Positions 1 to 5,782 of a stretch of DNA of 6,049 nucleotides are shown here, piece by piece. The notes below the pieces were generated by a model. The model did no database searches. It was not told where the DNA came from and saw only the letters and a list, made by a program, of their open reading frames with translations. The DNA is from Bacillota bacterium (GTDB lineage Bacteria > Bacillota > Clostridia > Oscillospirales > Oscillospiraceae). The translations under genes were made by a program, and so were the position numbers. Within the stretch, counting starts at the first letter, position 1, and the number at the start of each line of letters is the position of its first letter. The DNA is taken from NCBI GenBank assembly GCA_017861415.1, contig JAGFXS010000078.1, positions 1-6,049 of the forward strand, read 5' to 3'.

Positions 1-86
1 GCAAAAGGAGAGGACCGCCGTGCTTGTCATCAGCATGTTCTCGACCTGACCCGGTGGGCAAACGAAACCCTTCGGTAAATTTCTAT
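1..86 (+). other. Left-edge stretch, possible 3' tail of a convergent plus-strand gene
   Basis: No identifiable gene. Plus frame 1 is open from the edge to a TAA at 76-78, 8 bases before the symmetric terminator stem, and its end reads HVLDLTRWANETLR. Plus frame 2 is open to a TGA at 47-49, with mostly G or C at third positions and a hydrophobic end (TAVLVISMFST). Either could be the last codons of a gene that enters from the left and shares the terminator at 87-142. I cannot choose between the frames or name a product. On the minus strand an ATG at 35-37 opens a frame running off the left edge, but it has no convincing ribosome binding site. Confidence 0.25.
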
Positions 87-142
87 CATAAATAAACCGG
101 GAAGATCAGGGAAACACCCTTGACCCTCCCGGTTTATTTATG
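87..142 (-). terminator. Rho-independent terminator of the cyclase gene, probably bidirectional
   Basis: Bases 87-102 pair perfectly with 127-142 (16 bp). The GC core CCGGGA/TCCCGG is flanked by an A/T-rich outer stem, AAATAAA against TTTATTT. Inside, after one mismatch, a second small stem (106-111 with 117-123, one bulged T) closes on the loop AAACA. Read on the minus strand, the core stem is followed by TTTATTTAT, which serves as the U-tract, and the stem begins 7 bases after the cyclase stop codon. The plus strand offers an equally good U-tract, so the element should also stop transcription coming from the left. Confidence 0.88.
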
Positions 143-149
143 GACTTTG

Positions 150-1871
150 TTACCCCAACCAATTTAATAGTATCTTCTTTTTCCGCATCTTTTTCTGGTA
201 CATTCTTTCGTCAGCCATGGTGATCATGGCATCCAGTGACGCCCCTTCTCCAGATTCAAAGGGAATTACCCCATAACTGAAAGCGAGAGGGAAAGCTCGG
301 CCACCCTTACTGTTGACCCGATTCATATCCTGGTCCATTGCTTCAAAAAGCTTCTCAATTTCCTCCACAGGCTGCGGTGCCCAAATCAAGAACTCATCTC
401 CACCCCACCGGCAGAGAATCTCATTTCCCGGCAGATGTGCCTTCATCAACGCTACAGACTCAATGAGCAACTGATCTCCCGCCTGGTGCCCCAAGGTATC
501 GTTGACCTTCTTTAGCCCATCCACATCCACAAAGCACAGGCTCCCCTTAGCAGCAGGATCCTGAATTTTTTTCAGCAAAAGCCGCTCACCCCAGAGGCGA
601 TTGTATATCCCCAGAAGCATGTCCATGGAGGCGTAAAACCGAAGGGTTTTTTGGGCATCCACCTGACGGGTAATATCTGTCGCTCGGGCTATGTAGGCCG
701 GCTTTCCATCCACCCAGATGACAATGCTACTCTTAATTAAAAAATGCTTCCCAAGCACATCGCTGTAGTGCTCCCAGACATAGACATCTGACTTTTTCTG
801 CCCCGCCTTCCAGGCAATCTTATCAATGGGGCAGTGGGTGCACCCCCCCTCCTGCGTCAGACACATAACCTCCCGGCACGGCTTGCCAATTAGCTCCCCC
901 ATGTCCTTCCCTAACATTTCGCCAGCAGTTTTGCTGACAAACTTGATGGTGTAATCCTCGAGATCCCTGACGTACACATAGTCGTCGGAATGGTCGTTCA
1001 TTAGTTGTAATATTTCCTGGGTCAGCCGGCTTTTTTCTTCGCTATTTCTACGGATCAAAAGATTGCTAACCAGGGAAGCAATGGTCTCCAGAAAGCGAAT
1101 CTCATCTTCATCCCATCTTCGGTAGCTGACACAGTCGTCAAAGCCTACATAACCGATGGGAGCCCCCCCTTCGTATAAGGTCATGGCAATGGTTGCCTTT
1201 ATTTCCTGTGCCTCAAAAATTTCCCGATCCCCTTGAGGTATAGTTCTCACATCTTCTAGAATATACCGTCCATATACCTCTAGCTCATTATAGTTATAGG
1301 CGCGCTTCTCTTCATTCTGGAGCTTTTGAATCATGGGCTCTATCCTCGGCGCACACCATTCATACGTATTCCGAATAGTTGTATGAGACAATTCCTCAAA
1401 AATGTACACTCGGCTCACCTGAGCTTGGTTTCCCGCAACCTCCAGTACCGAGGAGATTGCCTGCGCTGCACCTTCATTGAGGCGCATAGAATTGATAATC
1501 TCAAAGCCGACTCCGTTGCTATTCCTCGAAGGCAAAAAACAGGCCAGAACATCACCATCTAGCATGATTTTCAGAGAAAGCGACATCGGTTGGGGGCTTC
1601 TGGCAGAGTTCTTCACCCAGACAATCTGATCAATGAGCTGGCCAGTCTTATTTAATGCATGGCAGAAATCCCCAACAGTTTCTTCCCCTTCAGGCTCCAG
1701 CAGATCCTTCAATGTATGCATGGCAAGTTCTCGCACTAGATCCTCATTGAACGGAGAAAACAGCAACTCAGCTGCGGCGTTCCCGTATAGGATTGGCAAA
1801 CTTTCCCGGTTTGTGCAAATCAGGACCGGAAAATGAAGCTCTGATAGAATTGAACTCAGATTGCGATCCAT
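150..1871 (-). CDS. Sensor diguanylate cyclase, PAS-GAF-PAS-GGDEF
   Basis: This 573-residue protein should condense two GTP molecules into the second messenger c-di-GMP. The order of domains is a weak N-terminal PAS-like region (about 10-115), a GAF domain (about 125-275), a PAS domain (about 288-405) and a GGDEF catalytic domain (about 410-570). The active-site signature RWGGDEF is intact (GGDEF at 490-494). Also present are the GIYNR motif near 421-425, the metal-binding region FVDVDGLKKVND (447-458), GHQAGD (461-466) and MADERMY (552-558). The position of the inhibitory RxxD I-site reads PGNE (481-484), so feedback inhibition by product is probably lost. The second PAS carries four cysteines at 332, 337, 344 and 347. 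No membrane segment or signal peptide is visible, so the protein is probably cytosolic. The ATG start is supported by AAGGAGG six bases upstream. The gene is flanked by terminators on both sides and so is transcribed alone. The input signal is unknown. The GGDEF assignment is firm; the first PAS is tentative. Confidence 0.95.
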   Translation of the reverse strand: MDRNLSSILSELHFPVLICTNRESLPILYGNAAAELLFSPFNEDLVRELAMHTLKDLLEPEGEETVGDFCHALNKTGQLIDQIVWVKNSARSPQPMSLSLKIMLDGDVLACFLPSRNSNGVGFEIINSMRLNEGAAQAISSVLEVAGNQAQVSRVYIFEELSHTTIRNTYEWCAPRIEPMIQKLQNEEKRAYNYNELEVYGRYILEDVRTIPQGDREIFEAQEIKATIAMTLYEGGAPIGYVGFDDCVSYRRWDEDEIRFLETIASLVSNLLIRRNSEEKSRLTQEILQLMNDHSDDYVYVRDLEDYTIKFVSKTAGEMLGKDMGELIGKPCREVMCLTQEGGCTHCPIDKIAWKAGQKKSDVYVWEHYSDVLGKHFLIKSSIVIWVDGKPAYIARATDITRQVDAQKTLRFYASMDMLLGIYNRLWGERLLLKKIQDPAAKGSLCFVDVDGLKKVNDTLGHQAGDQLLIESVALMKAHLPGNEILCRWGGDEFLIWAPQPVEEIEKLFEAMDQDMNRVNSKGGRAFPLAFSYGVIPFESGEGASLDAMITMADERMYQKKMRKKKILLNWLG

Positions 1872-1877
1872 AAAATT

Positions 1878-1884
1878 CCTCCTT
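1878..1884 (-). promoter_or_regulatory. Ribosome binding site of the cyclase gene
   Basis: On the minus strand AAGGAGG lies six bases (AATTTT) before the ATG at 1869-1871. It is a near-perfect Shine-Dalgarno sequence and fixes the start codon. Confidence 0.85.
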
Positions 1885-1895
1885 GCAAATACTCC

Positions 1896-1979
1896 AAGGT
1901 AAAATTATGTCGAATAACGTTTTTCTTATATTTACCACATCTTAAGGTAAAATGCAAATAATTCTTATTTACCTTACCG
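1896..1979. repeat. Cluster of GGTAAA direct and inverted repeats upstream of the cyclase gene
   Basis: The 10-mer AAGGTAAAAT occurs at 1896-1905 and again at 1944-1953 on the plus strand. The same core appears inverted as TTTACC at 1931-1936 and as TTTACCTT at 1968-1975, and a degenerate CCTTACC follows at 1973-1979. The copies at 1944-1951 and 1968-1975 form an 8-bp inverted repeat around a 16-base spacer. Inside it is a smaller AT-rich palindrome, AAATAA-TTC-TTATTT, at 1956-1970. The cluster lies 25 to 108 bases upstream of the cyclase start codon, so it could be an operator. No -35/-10 pair there is convincing, and the best -10-like hexamer (CATAAT on minus, 1904-1909) has no matching -35. 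The repeats are directly visible; a regulatory role is inference. Confidence 0.45.
1906..1914 (+). promoter_or_regulatory. Possible Spo0A box upstream of the cyclase gene
   Basis: TATGTCGAA matches 8 of 9 positions of the Spo0A-box consensus TTTGTCGAA. It lies 35-43 bases upstream of the cyclase ATG and overlaps the only good -10-like hexamer of that region, which would suit a repressor site. One near-match in about 200 bases can arise by chance, and the window contains no sporulation-only gene to show that the organism has Spo0A. Confidence 0.25.
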
Positions 1980-2086
1980 GCAGATTAACAGGTTCCTTTT
2001 GCTGTCTAGTTTTCGCCCACCACTTTCTCTATAAAATTTGGCGTCACCCTTTTTTGATACCCTTCAGACCGTACTCAATATCAAAA

Positions 2087-2123
2087 ACGGTGCGGACAGG
2101 GAAACTCCCGCTGTCCGCACCGT
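2087..2123 (-). terminator. Rho-independent terminator of the uppP-ftsK operon
   Basis: A perfect 13-bp stem pairs ACGGTGCGGACAG (2087-2099) with CTGTCCGCACCGT (2111-2123) around an 11-base loop. On the minus strand the stem is followed at once by a run of T (complement of 2083-2087) and then GATATT. It lies 18 bases past the ftsK stop codon. GC-rich stem, T-run and position all fit intrinsic termination in the leftward direction. Confidence 0.92.
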
Positions 2124-2141
2124 AATTATCATCTGAATATG

Positions 2142-4715
2142 CTATTCATCTTCCCAGGGCGGCTCCTCCGGAGCAGGATTCTCCTCCTGATACTCCAAAG
2201 TATCCTCCTCTGAATCCACATTGTTTTCCGCTGGCTCCGTATGTCGACCTTGGATAGCATCCCACTGCTCCTTACTGATGAGGAGTTGTCTCGGCTTTGA
2301 TCCTTCGAAGGGGCCCACAATACCCCGATCCTCCATTTGATCTACCAGACGGGCGGCACGGGCATAACCCAACTTCAGCCTACGCTGAAGCATGGAAACC
2401 GAGGCCTGGCCTAGCTCCAGGACGATATCCACGGCGGAAGCAAACAGCTCATCACAACCAGCCTCTGGATCATCGGTGGAGGTGCCACCGGTTCCATTCT
2501 GTCCGCGGCTTCCCTTGCTGTGCTCCTGGGCATGCTCTTCGATCTCCTGGAGCACCGACTCATCATAGGCGGCACCGCCGCTCTCCTTGACAAAGCTTAC
2601 AACAGAAGCCACTTCCTTATCGTCAATAAGACATCCCTGCACGCGAAGGGGCTTGCCTGACCCCAACGGGAACCAGAGCATGTCCCCCTTGCCCACAAGC
2701 TTCTCCGCACCCTGGGTATCGAGAATAATCCGGGATTCCAGGGAGGAGGCCACAGCAAAGGCAATCCTAGACGGAATATTGGCCTTCATGAGACCTGTGA
2801 TTACGTCTGCAGAAGGACGCTGGGTGGCAATGATGAGATGCATCCCCGCAGCGCGGCCCATTTGCGCCACTCGGCAGATGGATTCCTCCACCTCTTTCGC
2901 CGCAACCAGCATCAAATCCGCCAGCTCGTCAATAACAACGACAATCTGCGGCAATTTTGAAAGCTCAGGATGCTTTTCCACGTAAGTGTTGTAGGAAGAA
3001 AGCTCCCGCACACCGGCCTCAGAGAACATGCGATATCGTTTCATCATCTCGGTAACAGCCCACTGAAGAGCACCTGCAGCCTTCTTTGGATCCGTCACAA
3101 CGGGAATGAGCAGGTGGGGGATGCCGTTGTATATTCCCAGCTCTACCATTTTGGGATCCACCATGATAAGACGAACCTCCTCGGGGGTGGACTTGTAGAG
3201 CATGCTGATAATAAGGGAATTGGTACAAACCGACTTACCGGAGCCGGTAGTGCCGGCAATAAGAAGGTGGGGCAGCCGGGCAGCGTCTCCAATGATGTAG
3301 TTGCCTCCAATGTCCTTACCCACGGCAAAGGACACCTTGGACTTATGCTCCGTAAAATCTTGGGATGCGATGACTTCACGAATGGAGACGGCACTGATTT
3401 TCTGATTGGGCACCTCAATGCCAACCAAAGAGATTTTTCCCGGCACCGGGGCAATCCGCACGCTGGCTGCGCCCAAAGCTAGGGCAATGTCATCGGATAG
3501 ATTGGTGAGTCTGTTTAGACGCACCCCCTGCTCTAGCTCCACCTCGTATCGTGTGATGGAGGGGCCGCGCACTACCCCCACTATCTTTGCTTCAATCCCA
3601 AAGGATAAGATGGTGTCTGATAGGCGTTTCTGAATGCTGGAGAGTTCCTCCTGCACCTGTCCGCCAGAGATCTGAGTCCCCTTCTGAAGCAGCTCCACAG
3701 GTGGATATTTGTATGCGCTGGTGGTATGCTTCAGATTGCTGGCCACATCCCGAGCCACCGTCTCCAAATGTCCTCGGATAACTTCCTTCTTCTCGCTTTT
3801 CGATAGTTCCCGATCCACCAACACCTCAGACTCCTCGCCTGTGTTGACAGCACCAGTCTCTTTCCTGATTTGGCCCGCATCTCCGGGTGCTCCAGGAGCC
3901 TCCGACATTTTATCCCGGGAGCTATCAGCCAACCTGCTTCCCTCTACAGGGGCTGTCACATGATCCAGGGGAACATCCACCGCTACACGCTTACCACGGC
4001 GGGGCAAAGGAACCGGTGGCGGAGCAGGGATGACATCTTCTTCCCATTCCTCCCAAGCGTTTTCCTCCTCATAGCGTTCCTCTGCTTCGCGAGCCTTTCT
4101 TTCCTGATTCTTCATGTAGGCAATGCGGAATGCCTTCACCATGGCCTCGGGCGTAATGTGGAAGGCAGCCAAAATCAGCAGGGCGGTAGCCAAAACCAGG
4201 ATGAGTCCCGCTCCGAATTTGCTGAACAGCTCTGTAAGCAGCACCGCTGTAAAGCCGCTGATGACACCACCGCTGGCAAAGCTCTGTCCGTCACTCCAGA
4301 GGTATTTTACCCCGGCCCAAGTGGTCTCATAGGGGGCAGTAACCAGAAGAACGTGAATGATTCCAGCCAGCAGCACGGGGAGCAGCAACGCACACCAGAT
4401 ACGCAGGGCAATCCGCTCCTTCTGCCTGAAAAACAGAAGGTACGTGCAAAGGAGCAGGGCCGGTGCCAGAAACCAGAATGCATAACCAAACAGACCCGTG
4501 ACCGTGTCAGACAAGAGATTAACAAAGACGGCGTCTACTCCAAATAGGCCCAGAATCACGAATACGGCTAACAGAAAGCAGACAACTCCACCCCCGAGTC
4601 GTCCCCAAGGGCTGACCGGCTCCAGATTCTGTTTTCCCCGGGGGGCAGATCTTTTCTGAGGCTGCGTACGCGGCTTCCCATTTCCTGCCGGGGTTTTCTT
4701 TTGTGTGCTTGCCAT
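2142..4715 (-). CDS. ftsK: DNA translocase FtsK/SpoIIIE
   Basis: This 857-residue septal motor pumps double-stranded DNA using ATP so that chromosomes clear the closing septum; in spore formers the SpoIIIE version fills the forespore. The basic N-terminus leads into four or five hydrophobic membrane segments (about 40-63, 70-95, 104-127, 150-165 and 167-187). A charged, proline-rich linker follows (about 190-330), then the alpha domain (about 335-430) and the RecA-like beta domain. Walker A is GTTGSGKS (488-495) and Walker B is VVVIDELAD (592-600, acidic pair D596/E597); ATQRPSADVITG (630-641) is also typical. A winged-helix gamma domain (about 754-815), with the conserved AARLVDQMEDRGIVGPFEG, reads orientation sequences on DNA. 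An acidic tail of 32 residues ends the protein. The length resembles SpoIIIE more than the long proteobacterial FtsK. The ATG is preceded by AAAGGAG at 8 bases. The gene follows uppP by 35 bases with no terminator between them. Division FtsK and sporulation SpoIIIE cannot be told apart from sequence alone. Confidence 0.97.
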   Translation of the reverse strand: MASTQKKTPAGNGKPRTQPQKRSAPRGKQNLEPVSPWGRLGGGVVCFLLAVFVILGLFGVDAVFVNLLSDTVTGLFGYAFWFLAPALLLCTYLLFFRQKERIALRIWCALLLPVLLAGIIHVLLVTAPYETTWAGVKYLWSDGQSFASGGVISGFTAVLLTELFSKFGAGLILVLATALLILAAFHITPEAMVKAFRIAYMKNQERKAREAEERYEEENAWEEWEEDVIPAPPPVPLPRRGKRVAVDVPLDHVTAPVEGSRLADSSRDKMSEAPGAPGDAGQIRKETGAVNTGEESEVLVDRELSKSEKKEVIRGHLETVARDVASNLKHTTSAYKYPPVELLQKGTQISGGQVQEELSSIQKRLSDTILSFGIEAKIVGVVRGPSITRYEVELEQGVRLNRLTNLSDDIALALGAASVRIAPVPGKISLVGIEVPNQKISAVSIREVIASQDFTEHKSKVSFAVGKDIGGNYIIGDAARLPHLLIAGTTGSGKSVCTNSLIISMLYKSTPEEVRLIMVDPKMVELGIYNGIPHLLIPVVTDPKKAAGALQWAVTEMMKRYRMFSEAGVRELSSYNTYVEKHPELSKLPQIVVVIDELADLMLVAAKEVEESICRVAQMGRAAGMHLIIATQRPSADVITGLMKANIPSRIAFAVASSLESRIILDTQGAEKLVGKGDMLWFPLGSGKPLRVQGCLIDDKEVASVVSFVKESGGAAYDESVLQEIEEHAQEHSKGSRGQNGTGGTSTDDPEAGCDELFASAVDIVLELGQASVSMLQRRLKLGYARAARLVDQMEDRGIVGPFEGSKPRQLLISKEQWDAIQGRHTEPAENNVDSEEDTLEYQEENPAPEEPPWEDE

Positions 4716-4723
4716 ATCTGCCG

Positions 4724-4730
4724 CTCCTTT
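4724..4730 (-). promoter_or_regulatory. Ribosome binding site of ftsK
   Basis: AAAGGAG on the minus strand lies eight bases before the ATG at 4713-4715, within the 35-base gap after uppP. It supports the chosen start. I see neither a promoter nor a terminator in this gap, in keeping with cotranscription. Confidence 0.75.
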
Positions 4731-4750
4731 AGGGTATTCCTTTTCCTAGC

Positions 4751-5578
4751 TTAAATAAGTGTGACAACAATAGCCACGATGCCAACTGCCCAGCAGTAGT
4801 ATGCAAACAGTCCAAATTTTCCTTTTGTTGCCAAAAGATTGACTAACTTAATGGCAAAGTAGCCAGATACCATGGATATTAGCATACCCAAGATGTAAAT
4901 GGGGATCATCTCCGCGTGCAACCCTGCCTTAACCGCAGCTCCCACCTCCAGAATATTGGCACCAAAGATGGCAGGAATGGACATAAGGAAAGAAAATCTC
5001 ACGGCGAACTTGCGGTCAAAGCCCCGCATCATACCGATGGAGATGGTTGTGCCGGAGCGAGAGAGACCGGGCACTACGGCTACTGCCTGCCCTAGGCCCA
5101 CAATGAGGGCATCCAGCATGGTGGCGGTGCGGGCAGTTTTCCGTCCCTGAGCTATGCGGTCGGAAAAAAACAGAATGATACCCGTGACCAGCAGGGCGCA
5201 TCCAATGAACAGGGTACTTCCGTAAAAGGTTTCCACATAATCCTTCACCGGTATTACCAGCACTAGAGGAAGGGTGGCCACAATAATCATGAAAACCATA
5301 CGGGTGTTGGCCGAGGGGCTGACCCGCACCCGACGGTTTCTGGAAAACAGACTGCCCAGAATCCCGAAGAAGTCCCTCACCATATCTACAATGTCTTGCC
5401 AATAGACCACAAAGACGGCCGCCAAAGTGCCAAGGTGCAATAAGACCTCAAACAAAATATCGTCTTGAGCCAACCCCAACAGATTCCCCATTAAGGACAA
5501 GTGTCCTGAACTAGAGATGGGCAGAAATTCCGCTACGCCTTGCACAAGGCCTAAAATTGCTGATGTTAAGTACGTCAT
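4751..5578 (-). CDS. uppP: Undecaprenyl-diphosphate phosphatase (BacA/UppP)
   Basis: This integral membrane enzyme removes a phosphate from undecaprenyl diphosphate, regenerating the lipid carrier used for peptidoglycan and other wall polymers. The family is linked to bacitracin tolerance. With 275 residues it has the usual family length. The first signature, QGVAEFLPISSSGHL (13-27), holds the glutamate and histidine region of the active site. The second, PGLSRSGTT (170-178), holds the catalytic arginine R174. Hydrophobic helices fill most of the rest (for example about 43-60, 93-110, 120-138, 190-210, 224-248 and 256-275). The frame stays open upstream to a GTG at 5612-5614, which would add 12 residues. 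I prefer the ATG at 5576-5578 because AGGAGG lies 7 bases before it and the family starts here with a short hydrophobic N-terminus. The gene has its own promoter and is probably cotranscribed with ftsK. Confidence 0.96.
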   Translation of the reverse strand: MTYLTSAILGLVQGVAEFLPISSSGHLSLMGNLLGLAQDDILFEVLLHLGTLAAVFVVYWQDIVDMVRDFFGILGSLFSRNRRVRVSPSANTRMVFMIIVATLPLVLVIPVKDYVETFYGSTLFIGCALLVTGIILFFSDRIAQGRKTARTATMLDALIVGLGQAVAVVPGLSRSGTTISIGMMRGFDRKFAVRFSFLMSIPAIFGANILEVGAAVKAGLHAEMIPIYILGMLISMVSGYFAIKLVNLLATKGKFGLFAYYCWAVGIVAIVVTLI

Positions 5579-5585
5579 GAGTTGT

Positions 5586-5591
5586 CCTCCT
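5586..5591 (-). promoter_or_regulatory. Ribosome binding site that decides the uppP start
   Basis: A perfect AGGAGG on the minus strand with a 7-base spacer (ACAACTC) to the ATG at 5576-5578. The alternative GTG at 5612-5614 lies upstream of this site and has no comparable Shine-Dalgarno sequence, so the ATG is the likely start. Confidence 0.85.
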
Positions 5592-5654
5592 CTGCTTCCC
5601 CCAGGGAAAGTCACGCAGTGTGCCGCGCAGCAATGTGCGCAACATTAGAATTTT

Positions 5655-5683
5655 ATCATACCATATTTCTCAACTAAATCCAA
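5655..5683 (-). promoter_or_regulatory. Sigma-A-type promoter of uppP-ftsK
   Basis: On the minus strand, -35 TTGGAT (complement of 5678-5683; 3 of 6 consensus) and -10 TATGAT (complement of 5655-5660; 5 of 6) are separated by exactly 17 bases. The -10 is preceded by TGG, an extended -10 (TGn) that would offset the weak -35. Transcription should begin near 5648, giving a leader of about 70 bases before the uppP ATG. It lies between the hairpin that follows the aminopeptidase gene and uppP, where a promoter is expected. Confidence 0.7.
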
Positions 5684-5707
5684 CAGTTTTATGCACTCAA
5701 TTGCAGA

Positions 5708-5744
5708 GGGAGCAGGCGGAAGGGGTTTCACCTCGCCTGCTCCC
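5708..5744 (-). terminator. Hairpin after the aminopeptidase gene, probable terminator
   Basis: GGGAGCAGGCG (5708-5718) pairs perfectly with CGCCTGCTCCC (5734-5744), an 11-bp GC-rich stem. Three more pairs are possible inside (5721-5723 with 5731-5733). It begins 38 bases past the aminopeptidase stop codon. On the minus strand the stem is followed by TCTGCAATTG and not by a clear T-run, so it may be an inefficient terminator or a transcript-stabilising hairpin. Confidence 0.55.
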
Positions 5745-5782
5745 ATTCAGTTCTTATGCAAGCTGTGCGTCCTACATACCCC

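Noticed and set aside
65..649. 12-bp inverted match AAACCCTTCGGT (65-76) and its complement at 638-649
   Set aside because: One or two exact 12-mer matches are expected by chance in a window of this size, and one copy lies inside coding sequence.
1872..2086. Possible c-di-GMP riboswitch or other structured RNA leader upstream of the cyclase gene
   Set aside because: I looked for GEMM-type conserved blocks and for other familiar riboswitch cores on the minus strand and saw none; only short AT-rich repeats are present.
2970..3482. 170-codon open frame on the plus strand inside ftsK
   Set aside because: It lies wholly opposite the conserved motor domain of FtsK, has no good ribosome binding site that I can see and no recognisable motif; it is a shadow of the real gene.
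3870..4547. 225-codon open frame on the plus strand opposite the ftsK membrane and linker region
   Set aside because: Low-complexity, polar translation with no recognisable family, lying antisense to a certain gene; best explained as a by-product of ftsK codon composition.
5579..5614. Longer uppP reading frame beginning at GTG 5612-5614
   Set aside because: The 12 extra codons include the ribosome binding site of the downstream ATG and have no Shine-Dalgarno of their own; the ATG at 5576-5578 gives the usual family N-terminus.
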